Part shown: one piece after another, positions 1-11,499 of the stretch
Numbering within the stretch: position 1 is the first letter of the stretch
Layout of the letters: each line of letters opens with the position of its first letter
DNA from: Rapana venosa
Lineage: Eukaryota; Mollusca; Gastropoda; Neogastropoda; Muricidae
Direction of reading: 5' to 3'
DNA length: 64,000 bases
Assembly: GCA_028751875.1 (NCBI GenBank)
Contig: CM054162.1
Span: 8,648,741 to 8,712,740 of the forward strand
Made by a program: the position numbers and the translations under genes
Notes under the pieces: model-generated
The model's input: the letters and a program-made list of their open reading frames with translations, nothing else
Database searches by the model: none
What the model was told of the DNA's origin: nothing

Positions 1-2130
1 ATGACATTTAAACTGAATCTTGCTTCCTAGCAGAAATCTGTCGAGCATTGTCTTCTTCGCATAGCATAAAAGATGTACTTTGATACCTGCAAAGAAAAAC
101 ATGTGTTATTAGCATGAAGAACAGCACATAACGGTAGATGAAGAATATTATGAATAAACTTTACTCTGAGATCTGCACACATAGGACAATATAACCAAAT
201 GGTGTTCATCGTCCTTAGGGTTCTTACAAAAAGACACATTGTCTTGCAAGCTGTGACGAATCTGTGACGAATTGTTGTTTAACGGAAGGACTTTAATCTG
301 GCATGAGACAAGCAAGGCAACTTAAAGCAATATACATCAATGCAACTAATATAAAAATTCTTTTCAAATACAGTTTCAAATGACCTGTAAATTGCTATCT
401 ATCATTATCACCAATAACACTATTGCCATTCCTGGAATAAACAAATCTACTTAGTCTGTGTTTGAAAATCTCATAAATTTCCAACATCTTCAACCCCCTG
501 CTGTAACCATACAATATTAAAACCACTCTCGACTAATATACACTTTATTTTGTAACCCAGCATCTTTTTTTGCATTATTATCAACTCTATAATTGCATTT
601 CCAAATGCTTGACGAGGTAATCTGTGGTGTCCATCAGAAGTAATTTAAACCAGTATCGTAAGCATAAACACATTAATTAACATAAAGAGGAGATCTTCCC
701 AAGTTCCCCGTAAACCATTTTGTTAAAAGTTTTGATTGGGAGCCCTAAAAAAGCGTTTACATGCCATTAAATGTAATTTTTTCTTAAACAATCCAAGCGA
801 CTTAATCCCCAAACTCTGAAGAATACAGTACAATAGCTGTATTTTTATATCAAAAACTTTAAAAGAATATTTGATGGTTATATCCTGTATTTTCAAAAAT
901 GCCTTTATCAAAACTAACTAAAGTTTTTTACCTTTCATAATTTGATATTCAATAACCAACTTTGTTACTAAAGCTTGTAAAAAATTGAATCCTCAAAAAA
1001 CAATATTATATTCACTACTTCTAGGTCTATCATTTTCAAAAAAACATTCTCCATCCTGCCCAGATATCCGCCCTTTCTAAAAACCATAATTTTAGTTTAT
1101 CTTGTGTTACTTTTAATTTCATACTTGAACAAAATGCCATAAGAACATTCAACTGGTTTTTAAGACCAACAGAGTAGATGATAACCAAGACAAAACGTCA
1201 TCTGAAAAAGTAAGATGAACAAATCCATAATACACTGGTACTGCTGAATGCCATGTTTACCTTTCATCACAGACATATCCATTTGCAGCTGGTTAATAAC
1301 ATATTAAAAAAGGTTGGACGCAAGACACATCCCTGGCGCACCCCTACTGGACATTCAAAAAGCTCTGTATATTCAAAGTTCGATCTAACACATGATACTA
1401 AGGCCTTATGCATTGCATTTAGAGAACAGAAGAATCTTCCTTTGATACCCTGGTTTCTGAGCTATCTATCTATCTATCTGTCCTGTAGTCTGACGACCGT
1501 GGGGGAACCCTCAAAGACTCAACAAGATGTTCTCCTCAATGTCTTGGCACTGTTCACCGATCCATTTCTCTTTTGGCTCCGTCATGGACTTCCTGATTCT
1601 TTTGTTGACTGCCCTATATTGTTCCTGCTTCTTTCTTTGTTTTCATTTTTCTTTTTCTTCAACTCTCTACTACGCTTGTCGCATAGTTTTGTAGGATGTT
1701 AGTTTGAGACCCATTGGTTCTGATACACTGTAATAATTTATCATGTCTTACAGGAATCAAATGCTTTTTAAACATCAACAAAACAACATACAACTTCTTA
1801 CCTCTCTGGGAAAAGCACTTCTGCACAACAGAGTAATAAACAAAAAATGTGGTCAATAGTAAGTAATGTTTTTCGGAATCCTTCTTTGATTCTCAGAATA
1901 TTAATCGGTTTTCTTCCAGCCAAGAGTAACAGTCGTTTATTAATATTGTACAGTAACCTTTTGAGATTGTACTAATAGAGAGACACCTCCTATATTTTCT
2001 ACAACAATTCTGGGTCACCTTTTTTGTGAATTGGGATAACAAATAGCCTTATTCCCATTCCTTTGGAATATATGCCTTTGGTAAACACTTTATTAACAAT
2101 TTATTCAATAAAAGGGACAGTACGTATCAA
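1..2130 (-). mobile_element. Non-LTR retrotransposon (LINE) ORF remnant, copy 1
   Basis: Read on the minus strand this is the reverse-transcriptase and C-terminal part of a LINE polyprotein, decayed. From high to low coordinates it shows a 'PIHKKGDP'-like segment near 2040, the palm motif A region near 1750-1790, a nested insertion (1451-1724), the 'GVRQGCVLSP' motif near 1320, an 'ADDV' catalytic motif near 1200, a 'MACKRF' segment near 760, and a C-terminal cysteine-rich patch near 180. Compared with copy 2, the motif A region carries extra indels, so the 'DFKKAFDSV' frame is lost here. The element is 5'-truncated at a GA tract and runs off the window start. I recognise the family pattern but cannot fix the clade. 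Confidence 0.85.
1451..1724 (-). mobile_element. Nested retro-insertion, copy 1 (target-site repeats blurred)
   Basis: This is the equivalent of the nested insertion in copy 2. Both flanking repeats carry differences here (TGGTTTCTGAG and TTGGTTCTGAT), and the insert has several indels near 1625-1715. The clustering of changes in one short patch suggests consensus error in this copy. Confidence 0.7.
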
Positions 2131-2141
2131 CCTGTCTTGGC

Positions 2142-2198
<57 letters not shown>

Positions 2199-2213
2199 GA
2201 GAGAGAGAGAGAA

Positions 2214-2247
<34 letters not shown>

Positions 2248-2405
2248 AACTCAAAACTCGAAGAGAACTTGTAATTGGAGAGAGAGAGAGAGAGAGAGAA
2301 GAAGAGAGAGAGAAGAGAGAGAGAGAGCGAGAGATAGAGAGAGAGAGAGAGGAGAGAGAGAGAAGGAAAGAAAGAAAGAAAGAAAGATAGATAGAGATAG
2401 AGAGG
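2142..2405. repeat. (GA)n microsatellite, copy 1
   Basis: A long imperfect GA tract with a (GAAA)n stretch near 2365-2390, followed to about 2540 by GACA/CAGA-rich sequence. The corresponding stretch in copy 2 is about 18505-18770. The tract abuts the 5'-truncated end of the LINE. Long open frames here are GA read in different frames and are not genes. Confidence 0.95.
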
Positions 2406-2629
2406 TGAGAGATATAGACAGAACAGACAAGACAAATAGAGGCTCAGACAGACAGGCAGGTATTTACACAGACAGAGACAGACAAACAGACATTTAGACA
2501 AACCTAGACAGCCAGCTATCCAGCCAGTCAGCCAGACAGAGAGACAGACAAACAAATTGTACCCCCAAAAAGCCCCTCTGATTGGCAAACAAACACAGTT
2601 GAAAACAGAAAAAGAAAAAAACAAAAATT

Positions 2630-2762
2630 TAGGTTGCGCTGCTTGTTTTTTCCCCTGTTGCGACGCGCTCTCCCTTCCGGAAGGAGAGCAGCCCGAATTT
2701 TCACCCGCAAAGAAATCTGCCGTGATTTAAAGGTGGTATGAAAAAAATAAATAAATAAATGA
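2630..2762 (+). mobile_element. SINE 3' region with hairpin and (AAAT)n tail, copy 1
   Basis: A hairpin (2668-2688, stem around CCGG) is followed by a stretch resembling the conserved 3' tail of mollusc SINEs ('GCAGCCCGAATTT', then 'AGAAATCTG') and by an (AAAT)n tail near 2748-2760. The recognition is from memory of the tail pattern, so family assignment is uncertain. The tRNA-like head is not visible. Confidence 0.55.
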
Positions 2763-2984
2763 AAACTTAAACACAGACAGACGAAGCCAGGCAGGGACAA
2801 AGAAGGTCAGTCCATTGAAGTTACGCCTCATCACAAAACTGATCTCTTCCACACCACTGCCATATGGTGCAAGACTTTCTGGAGGTAAACCGCTCAACCA
2901 TCTGTCACTACACCTCTCCTCTACCCGTTATGGCCACTGCGCACACCCCACCCACACCCACCCACCCACCAAAAAAGGGACAGC

Positions 2985-3330
2985 AACAAGAACAAGAGCA
3001 GCTGCACAAATAACAACAGCAACAGCATAATAACAGCTGCAGCAGCAACAACAATTCAGAACAGCAACAAAAAAAAAAACCCAATATAAACAATAATTAG
3101 TATAATGTAATATATCTATACAATATAAACTACAAGCACAGCAGTAGTAACAATCCGCTGAAACAGCAAAACTACAAAATAAGCTACAAGCTGCAATACG
3201 AACGCAATATAAGCTACAGCACGGAAACAGCATCAGAAACAACAACAACAGCAACAACAACAACAACAACAACAGCAACAGCACCAACAGCATCAACTTC
3301 ATCAGCACAACGACAACAACATATCCGAGT
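2985..3330. repeat. CAA/CAG-type repeats, copy 1
   Basis: Imperfect (AAC)n with interspersed CAGC runs in two clusters (2985-3060 and 3232-3320), separated by AT-rich sequence. Minus-strand open frames are poly-Leu/Cys/Val readings of this tract and not genes. The second copy is at 19345-19690. Confidence 0.9.
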
Positions 3331-3409
3331 ACCAACTTAATAATAAAATAATCGGTATAAATCAGAATGCAATGTATAAAGGGACGACACATAAACATGC
3401 ACGCACTTC

Positions 3410-3466
3410 CCAAGAGAGAGAGAGAGGAGAGAGAGAGAGAGACAGAGAGAGAGGGAGAGAGAGAGA

Positions 3467-3506
<40 letters not shown>

Positions 3507-4184
3507 AGATAGAGAGAGAGAGAGAGAGATTGAATTAACATTCTATTGAGGCAAAGAGTAAGCACAATTGTGCGTTTTTTCATCCACCTCAGTCCAAAAA
3601 GGGAATCAATCAACCAAACATTCAAATAACAAACAATAAGAAATGTCTAAAGAATTAGGGTAAAATGTAAACATGTATTAACAAACAGGAACAGAGATAG
3701 TTATAATACACAGTACAGATAGATAGAAGAGGAGGGTCCGAAGGAGAGATAGAGAGAAGATGAAAGGGAATGAATAAGGAATGAATGAATATGCTTTATT
3801 GAGAGAGAAGGGGAGTGTGTCCAGTATTTATCAAATATTAGTTTTTAAGTAGAGGATAAAGACAAAAGGGAGAAGAAGAAAAAATTGAAAAGGAAGAGAA
3901 CAAGAGGAGAAGCAGAGAAAATGAAAAATTGAATGAGGAGGAAAGGGGAAAGGAACAAGGAAACAATCAGAACTATTACAATTTAATGCAAGTTACAAAC
4001 ACCTATACATATCAAATGAACAAAATCAACACATGAAAAACAATTTCATCACATAGAAAAATTATAAATGCCCCTACCTAAACAGAAAATGCTTTAAACG
4101 GAGAAGACAGCTAGACAAGGGGTGAGAGGGTAGGGGGAAGGGAAGGGAAAAGAGAATTGGAAGAAGAAAGGCGAGGGGAGAAGA

Positions 4185-4225
<41 letters not shown>

Positions 4226-4300
4226 TAGAGAGAGAGAGAGAAAGAAGAGAGAGAGAGAGAGAGAAGAGAATGGAGAGAGGAGGAGGGAGGGAGAAGAGAC
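3410..4300. repeat. Purine-rich block with (GA)n cores, copy 1
   Basis: Contains GA microsatellites at 3412-3530 and 4186-4268 and a strongly purine-rich interval between them (GAAG, GGGAAG and similar words). No coding signal is visible. Confidence 0.9.
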
Positions 4301-4567
4301 CTTTATCTAGAATCTGTTATTCTCAAAAAAATGAATAAGCTGTTAATTATTTCAATATGGATGATTTTACAGAATTTTTATTGATATTGCGTTTGCTTTT
4401 ATTATGGTGACATTCTTTTTCCAATCGTTGATTACCGAACGCTTGCAAACGTAAAAGAAAGTCGAGATGAAATACACACAAAAAGAGTCATGCTTTATCA
4501 TTTACAATCACTGAACCGTAAGCACTCCATACTTTTAGAATCATATCTGTAAAATAAGTTGCAACGT

Positions 4568-5152
4568 TCTTCGTCTCTGCTTCTTCTCCTTCTTTTATTC
4601 TGCTTCTTATTTTCGCATTTCATCTTCGCAATTCTTCTTCGGCAATTCTATTTCTTTTCGCATTATTCTTTTTCTTGCCGCAATTTCTACCTTCTTTTCA
4701 ATTCTTCTTTTCTTTGCAATTCTTCTTCTTCTTCTTTGCATTCGTCCTCTTCTTATGCATTTCTTCTTCTTCTTCGCATTTTTCTCTTCTCTTCTACGCA
4801 CCTTCTTTTTCTCTTCTCTTCATACACATTCTCATTCTCTTCGCATCTTCTTTCTGCATTCTTCTGCTGCCCATATCTCACTTCATCTTCTCATTCTACG
4901 CATTCCTTCATTTTCTTCTTTTCACTTGTTCGCATTCCTCTTTGCAATTCTTCTTTTTCTCTCTTCACATTCCTTTTCGCATTTTTTTTTCTGTCGTCTG
5001 TCTGTCCTGTCCACTCTCTCTCTACTACTCTCTCCTCACAACTAAGAGACTCTCTCTCTCTCCTCTCCTCTCCACATCTCATCATCTCTCTCTCTCGTCT
5101 CTCTCTCCTCTCTCTCTCTTCTCTGTCCTTCCTCTCTCTCCTATCTCTATCT
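4568..5152. repeat. Polypyrimidine block (TTC/CATT then CT), copy 1
   Basis: About 585 bp of nearly pure pyrimidine on the plus strand: (TTC)n-like words punctuated by GCATT or GCAATT, turning into (CT)n near 5050. Three overlapping open frames of 96-203 codons are Ser/Phe/Leu low-complexity readings, not genes. It forms a mirror-like partner to the purine block 300 bp upstream. Confidence 0.9.
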
Positions 5153-5569
5153 GAACCAGGGCTGAATTAGAAAAAAAATACATATAAGGTATATTGTTTC
5201 CAAATCGATCTGTCATGCCTTATAAAAGTAATATATTCTCGCTACACAATTATCATCATTATCATTACTATTATCTACCATCGCGTCGTCAATGTTTGTC
5301 ATCAAACATCAATATCTTTATAAGTCGCTTTAGATTATTTTTCAATTTTTCCCTCGCGTTTTCTTTTCGTTAATATTTATCAAAAACATAGCCACGCTTT
5401 CGCGGCTTTTGCAAAACGCCCGAAACTAGCAAAATAACTAAAGCGCCTTGGTAACCAAAAATCCTTCTATGGTGATCATCAATGTAACTTGGAATTGAGC
5501 AGTACCTTTCATATATTATGCTGTAATGTCGTTTTAACAGGTGGGGGGGGGGGAGCCTTATTGGTTTAT

Positions 5570-5830
5570 ATTCAATGATCTTTTGATCTGACTGCCCGGT
5601 TCGAGCCACCACTGATTGCACCACTTTGAGGAGATGTCCCCTTGAGTTAACATCAGTACACTCCATTCCTCCGAAATTCTTTCACGTGACCACTGTATAA
5701 CTAAAGTCCCATGACACGACACGCCAGAACAGCTCTGCGCACAAGACATGAACCGTTCTGCCATTTGTAAGAGTAGGCCATTGTGTGCCAGTAGGGACGG
5801 ATAACAAAGTGTCAAAAATGCATGCACGCA
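5570..5830 (+). mobile_element. tRNA-derived SINE, degenerate, copy 1
   Basis: A B-box-like GGTTCGAGCC (5599-5608) is followed by the body words shared with the SINEs at 6345 and 32980: 'GAGTTAACATCAGT', 'ACTATAA'-like, then 'AAGAGTAGGCCATTG'. The 5' tRNA head is eroded. Copy 2 equivalent is 21930-22190, where the last 60 bp carry several indel differences. Confidence 0.7.
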
Positions 5831-6344
5831 GGTATCGTGTTTAGACAACATACCTGAAGTCTGTATGCGGCTACCTTAATGGTGAACAAAACGGAATCCG
5901 CATACCCAAGATCTCATCATTGTGAATCTTTTAATGTTCTAGTCAAGGAACATCCCCCCCCCCCCCCCCCATTACTACTTAGTGGCTTTTTTTTAGGACT
6001 ATAGCTTTACTGGAAGCTTTTTCACCCTTGCGTATGAAAGACTGGATATATTTCTCTATATTCCGAACACCGACGCAGCACTGCAACTGTTATCATGAAT
6101 CTTCCCTAGCATTATCATATAAAAAAAACAAATATTGTCACTTATTTCACACAAACAGACTGACGTCCAATGACAAATTGGCTGTTGTTTTTGTTAAAAG
6201 ACAAACAAAACATACCACGCCAGCCTCTGACCAGTATCAGGCAAAAACATTATCTTTGCTTGCCTGCCTTAGCCTATCCCGAAATCCCTTAAACCATCGA
6301 GCATTAATGTAGATTTGCAACTCCAGCCTCCTTCACATCCCCGT

Positions 6345-6700
6345 GGGGTACGGGATAGCTAGTGTTAGAACATTGCGCGCGCCAATCTGACGACCCGTTC
6401 GATCCAGGTCAAGGGATATTTTCCTCTGCGATGAATATCAGTGAAGACTCCACTCTCACCCTAAAAAGCCTTCGAATAGACTATAAACAGAGCCCGGGTG
6501 TGCGAACGCACGCAGAACATCATGCAACTCACGTTAAAACCCGTTCCGCTTTTTCGTAAGATTAGGTCATTGTTGCCCGGGGAACAGATACAAAATTTAC
6601 AAAACCCATACACACGGGTGACTTAATGTAAAAAAGCACATAAGTTGCTTATTCCATTATCTTCGATATAAAAAATAAATAAATAAATAAAAAATATTTA
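6345..6700 (+). mobile_element. tRNA-derived SINE with (AAAT)n tail, copy 1
   Basis: The tRNA-like head starts at a GGGG, with an A-box-like GATAGCTAGTGTTAG and a B box GTTCGATCC (6397-6405). The body shares ordered words with 32980-33205 ('AACGCACGCA', 'GTTAAAACCCGTT', 'AAGATTAGG'). It ends in 'TTTACAAAACCCATACAC', 'CTTCGATATAAAA' and an (AAAT)n tail (6672-6695). This gives a plausible near full-length consensus of about 350 bp. RNA polymerase III promoter function is inferred from the boxes. Confidence 0.8.
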
Positions 6701-7019
6701 AAATAGGTCTCCTTTCCGTAGCATTCGTTCCACACAAGGCCAGTCCCACTAATCTGATGTTGTCTTCCCCATCGTTCTCTGTCTGCCTCTTCGTCTCCCT
6801 CCTTGTACTGTTCCCTGTAGGACAGTCTTGCCAGTCCACATGTTATGTGAGATGTGCCTGTACCACTTTATTTGGCGAGTTTTTTATTCCACTGAGTCAG
6901 GGCTCTCTTCAACTGTCCGATGGCGTTTTAATCTGGCCCAACTTCCTCATGTAGTGATGTGATATCTGTGTGAATCTACCGACCTGAAAACAAACAGGTA
7001 GATCCATGCGTATGAGTTT

Positions 7020-7835
7020 ACTTGGCTCCCTTTGCCTTACCTTGCCTCACCTTGCCTTACCTTGCCTTGCATTACCATTCCTTACCTTGCATTACTTTAC
7101 CTTGCCTTGTTTTGCATTACCTTACCTTGCCTTGCCTTGGCTTGCCTTACCCTTACCTTCCAAGCCTTGTCTTGCCTTCAACCTTACCTTGCCTTGCACT
7201 TGTCTGCCTTGCCTTAACTTCCTTGCCTTGTCTTGCTTACCTTACCTGCTTGCCTTGTCTGCCTTACTTACCTTACTTGCCTTGCCTTGTTCTTGCCTTG
7301 CCTTGCTTGCCTTGCCTTGCCTTGGCCTTGCCTTGCCTTGCCTTGCCTTACCTTGCCATAAATTACTTTCCTTCTCTCAACCTTGCAATGCCCTGCCTTG
7401 CCTTGCCTTTCTTGCCCTTGCCTTACCAAGCTTGCCTTGCCTTACCATTGCCTCACTTGCCTCGATTTACTCTTCCTTCCCTCACCTTGCCTTCCTTGCT
7501 TGCCTTGCCTTGCTTGCCTGCCTTTGCCTTGCCTTGCCCTTTGCCATGCCTTGCCCTTGCCTTGCCTTACCTTGCCTCGATTTTACTCTTCCTTCCCTCA
7601 CCTTGCCTGCCTTGTTCTTGCCTTGTCTTGTCATTGCCTGCCTTGCCTTGCCTTTGTCTTGCCTTGCTTACTGCTTGCCTTACCTTGCTTGCCTTTCTTG
7701 CCTGCCTTGTCTTGCTTGTCTTGCTTGTCTTGCCTTAGCCCTGCCTTGGCCCTAACTACCCTGCCCTAGACCTTAACACTACCCTGTCCTGCCTGCCTTT
7801 CCTGCCTTGCCTTGCCTTGCCTTGCAGTGCTTTGC
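7020..7835. repeat. (CCTTG)n pentanucleotide array, copy 1
   Basis: About 800 bp of CCTTG/CTTAC/CTTGT variants. All three plus frames stay open because the unit contains no stop, giving Leu/Pro/Cys/Ala frames of up to 249 codons; these are not credible proteins. Near 7137-7175 copy 1 has a variant patch where copy 2 continues the regular unit. Confidence 0.95.
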
Positions 7836-7916
7836 AATACTATAATAATTACACTAAACATCTGTGGTGAAAACATCTAGACTACAAATATGAATTCTTC
7901 CGCAGTCTGTCGCCCA

Positions 7917-7944
7917 ATTATAATAATAATAACAATCTTAATGA

Positions 7945-7981
<37 letters not shown>

Positions 7982-8035
7982 GATGATGAGTAAGATAATA
8001 ATAATAATAATAATAATAATAATAGTAAATAATAG
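7917..8035. repeat. (ATG)n and (AAT)n microsatellites, copy 1
   Basis: An (AAT)n lead, (GAT)n at 7946-7980, then (AAT)n at 7997-8022. The frame downstream to 8249 stays open for about 70 codons of non-repetitive sequence, but I see no recognisable domain. Confidence 0.92.
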
Positions 8036-8249
8036 TAATGAGAATGTCTTGGATCGTGAATCCCCAGAATCAATCCTCTTAAATCCCCTGGAAAATAAAG
8101 GCACACCAGCACTGACCATCATTCTACAATCATCAGCTTCCGTTCCCATGCTTCGTTTCCAGAATTTCAGTTGTTGCCTCGGAACGAGAACTCCCGTTTT
8201 CAGTGTCCCATTAGCAAAACTAACAGAAAATGAAATTCTTATGTGCCAG

Positions 8250-9990
8250 TAAGCATTCGAATATCTGAATTCACAATGATGTTAGACTACCTAGTTTTTT
8301 ACATTTCTCTGAATTTACTGCCGATTGTCAATGTTACTAGTGTAGTCAATACATAATTAAGTGTGGGTGATGCGTGGGGTGTTGAAATATGTCTAGTCTT
8401 CTAGTCTACGGTCTTAAAAAATTGAATTCCATATATTGGTGTATGTGTGGGATTTCGTGCGGCGTGTTTCGCACACACACTACGTGCGTGTGTACGTGTG
8501 CTATATGCGCGTAAAATCAGTTTTATGTCTTCCTAGTCCAATGGTTTAAAATTGTGTTCACTAATTGATGTGTGTGCGTGCGTGCCGGTGTTTGCGTAGG
8601 TCGCATGCGCGCGTGTGTGTTGGTGTGTGTGTGTGATCGTGACAATTATTGAAAACCAATATGAAATATAGCTTTTGTGTCTTTGATATATTTGATGTGT
8701 AATCAATTGCCTGTCAGTATTGTAATGTGGCCCTTCCTATGGATGATTAAAGTGTTTATGACTTGACTTGATCACATCAGTGATACATCTCTGGATACAA
8801 CCCACAAGTTCTGATTAACGGCTGTCATTGCCTTGCATCCAATCACTAAATGCAATGCTATTTGTTGCGGGGATGCAAGTATTTATAAGTACTCTGACAC
8901 AGAGTGTGTTTATCATCAGGGACATTGGAACGAAGGCATCTTGCTTCTTGAGAACAATTTCAATTTGTCATAGAGATTGTGAATAAAACTGATTATTCAA
9001 TACCGAGACATATAATGACAGATTGGGCATCTTGCTTCTTGAGAAGAATTTCATTTGTCACAGAGATTGTGAAAAAAACCTGATCATTTAAATACCTAGA
9101 CAAAGTATGACAGATAGTGCAATAGTTTACAATCGTTGCAATGGCAATACTTACTATTGTTGCAAAACGTTTTGAAAAAACTTCAGTCAAAAATAGCGTT
9201 GAAATGTTCAGGTATAGAAAATCTTTCTTTAATCAAAAGAAAAATGGGTATAAACAATTGTTACATAATAGGTCAGTCACTGCCCCGTTTTTAAACAGAG
9301 AGACAAAAGGCTGAAGATCTCTGCAACGTTTTCTCTCTGATTTGTTATTATCTTGATCATGTTTGTTTTATTTATTGTATACCACTTTAAGTCATGGCAG
9401 AGTTCTCTGCTAGAAATTAGGCTTACTCTTCCAGGGGAATGCTCGCACATAATTTCCAGAAGGTGGGGATGTTAATTATACTGACAGGAATCCCGGCATA
9501 CCCACAGGGGACCTTCTTCACACAAAAGCGTCTCTATGAAAGTATGCTTTGTATTTCACTGTACATATTAACACAATTGTTTTTTTTTAAAACACATTGA
9601 CATTTTAGAAATGACCTTTTATCTTTTATGCAATCGTTACTGTAATCTCTATATTTTTATCTCTCTCTTCTCTATTTCATTTTGAATGTGTATTGTCAAT
9701 TAAAACACGCTCATTACCTTTAAATGTATTTTCTATCTTTAGCAGCACGATTTATTTTTAAAAAAATTCCAGAAACAAACTCAATCTCTGATTGAGCTAT
9801 GCGGACGCACTTTGTGCTTGATTTTTACGTTCTATTTCTGAATAATTTCTTTAACAAAATTGTTATAAGTTCATGACTGTGCGAAAATCAGTACGTTAGC
9901 CACAAAAAGACATGCAGACACGATTAAGTCAATATAATGAAACGAGCGTACACTGTCCGCTTCTCATTTCATTAAACATTGACGTTAATC
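8250..9990. other. AT-rich sequence without recognisable features, copy 1
   Basis: Contains TG/CG-rich words at 8455-8500 and 8570-8635, and a 2-copy tandem repeat of about 91 bp (8935-9116). I recognise no gene. The equivalent in copy 2 is 24604-26345. Confidence 0.6.
8935..9116. repeat. 91-bp two-copy tandem repeat
   Basis: The word GGCATCTTGCTTCTTGAGAA occurs at 8935 and again at 9026, with both followed by related text ending in 'GAGATTGTGAA'. In copy 2 (25290-25470) the second unit is more diverged at its start. Confidence 0.75.
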
Positions 9991-10000
9991 CTATAGTACT

Positions 10001-10067
10001 TTTCTCTCTCTCTCTCTCTCCTCCGCCGCTCTCTCTCTCTCCTCTCTATCACGTCTTATCATCTTCA

Positions 10068-10108
<41 letters not shown>

Positions 10109-10142
10109 CTCTCTATCTCTATCTATCTATCTATCTAGCTTA

Positions 10143-10186
<44 letters not shown>

Positions 10187-10200
10187 TACACACATTCCTT
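10001..10200. repeat. (CT)n then (CA)n microsatellites, copy 1
   Basis: CT runs at 10003-10040 and 10070-10100, a CTAT stretch to 10140, and (CA)n at 10147-10195. The plus-strand open frame across it is low-complexity only. Confidence 0.95.
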
Positions 10201-10317
10201 ACTCACACACATATTTCACTTCTACCACAGAATCATAAAACCATAACTGACACAACAACATCTGGATATAATCACCACTTGTCTGATATTCAACCACGAA
10301 GAACATAAAAATAATAA

Positions 10318-10612
10318 GGGTGGCACCATAACCTAATTGTACGTAGAGAGCGAGGCATCAGAGACCTCAACTTCTCCAGAGGCGCGGATTGAGGCGGTGC
10401 CCATCCTCCTCTCCCTCGCTGATTTACCTTTCTGTCCCTAAAGAGGCAGATACCAATTACAGCTGGTGAACTAGGGCACTGTCAGAAAAGTTCCCCCCCC
10501 CCCCAAAAGGCCCGGGGGAAAAACGGTCACTCATCCACTTGTAAGCGCGCTCAACGCTGCTTAATGTTAGCTGGGGAAGCGATGGTCTGACCACTGACTA
10601 ACCCGTCCCCCA
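10318..10612 (-). mobile_element. tRNA-derived SINE (second family), copy 1
   Basis: On the minus strand the 5' end begins GGGGACGGG and an A-box-like AGTCAGTGGTCAG, then a body that ends with 'CAGCTG' and 'GAGGTC' words near 10318-10460. The same family is present at 10945-11113 and 48858-49115. A 12-C run (10495-10506) interrupts it. Confidence 0.75.
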
Positions 10613-10944
10613 AAAACATGAAGCCTAACCATTCATAATTATCGATAAATCTTACTTATTCTTTCTGGCTTGTATTATTCATGTTACCTTATTATGTTTC
10701 ATGTATGCAAGTTTTGATAAAAAGAACAATAATACTAAAGTTGAAAAGAGTACGATCGTGACTTTTGAAGGATAACTTAACTGATATATGATGCCCAAAG
10801 TTTCCTTTTTTAATTCTACTTGTACAGTTTGAACAGATCGAATTATCCACTAGATGCCAGAATTAAAGTCTGGATCTTTCATTACAGTTGAGCATATCGT
10901 AAACTTGTTGTTGCTTTATTGATAAGGGTGTGTATCTAAAAGAT

Positions 10945-11113
10945 AAAGGTGTCCCATAACCTATGGGTCGTAGGAGAGCGAGCGTCCAGAAACCTTCAAC
11001 TTCCCCAGGGCCAGCATATTGAGGGCCGCGCCCATCTCCTCTCCCTCACTGCTTTGTCTTCCCTGACCCCAAAGAGAGCAGGTACCCATTTACAGCTGGG
11101 TGGACAGTACAGT
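10945..11113 (-). mobile_element. 5'-truncated SINE of the second family, copy 1
   Basis: Shares with 10318-10480 the ordered words 'CCATAACCTA', 'GTAGGAGAGCGAG', 'CATCTCCTCTCCCTC' and 'CATTTACAGCTGGGTGGAC'. It stops where the tRNA-like head would begin. Confidence 0.75.
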
Positions 11114-11249
11114 ATATTGTATATCTACGAGTTTTTAAAATAAAACTTTGTTTAAACCAACTGTTAATATCCTTTGTCTGACCCAAGCTAAGAGTGTCAT
11201 CATTTATTTTTATGTCGTGGATATTAGAAAAAGCAACTCAGGTGCGTTT

Positions 11250-11350
11250 TTTTTAAACATCTATTCCTCCTGTGTATGCGTTTTCCTAAATGTTGTCATC
11301 TGTTCCCACCGGCACACAAATGGCCTACTTTTGCGAAAAGCTATGGATGT
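11250..11350. repeat. Dispersed repeat shared with 44525-44630
   Basis: Ordered shared words with the right half of the window: 'CCTGTGTATGC', 'TTGTCATCT', 'GGCCTACTTTT' and 'GAAAAG'. Identity unknown; probably part of a SINE or DNA-element family. It is also in copy 2 at 27614-27714. Confidence 0.6.
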
Positions 11351-11499
11351 AAGCAACGTGCTAAATCCTAACACGGCAATTTGCCATACTTCACTCACTG
11401 AGGGGAAAAACTGATCCGAAGTCTGAGTAAATCTCTGCCCGTACTGCCAGCTATTGAAAGCCAGTCATCATATACAACAACCTTGTTCATCCATGGAAT

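Noticed and set aside
4559..5170. A 203-codon Ser/Phe/Leu-rich frame that might look like a membrane protein
   Set aside because: It is a polypyrimidine tract; hydrophobicity comes from TTC/CTT codons and neighbouring frames are open too.
7006..7755. A 249-codon open frame, with two other overlapping frames also open
   Set aside because: It is the CCTTG array read through; composition is Leu/Pro/Cys/Ala only and all three frames are open because the unit has no stop codon.
7890..8252. Open frame of about 120 codons including 70 non-repetitive codons after the (AAT)n run
   Set aside because: No recognisable domain, begins in microsatellites and lacks any start context; kept only as a note under the microsatellite entry.
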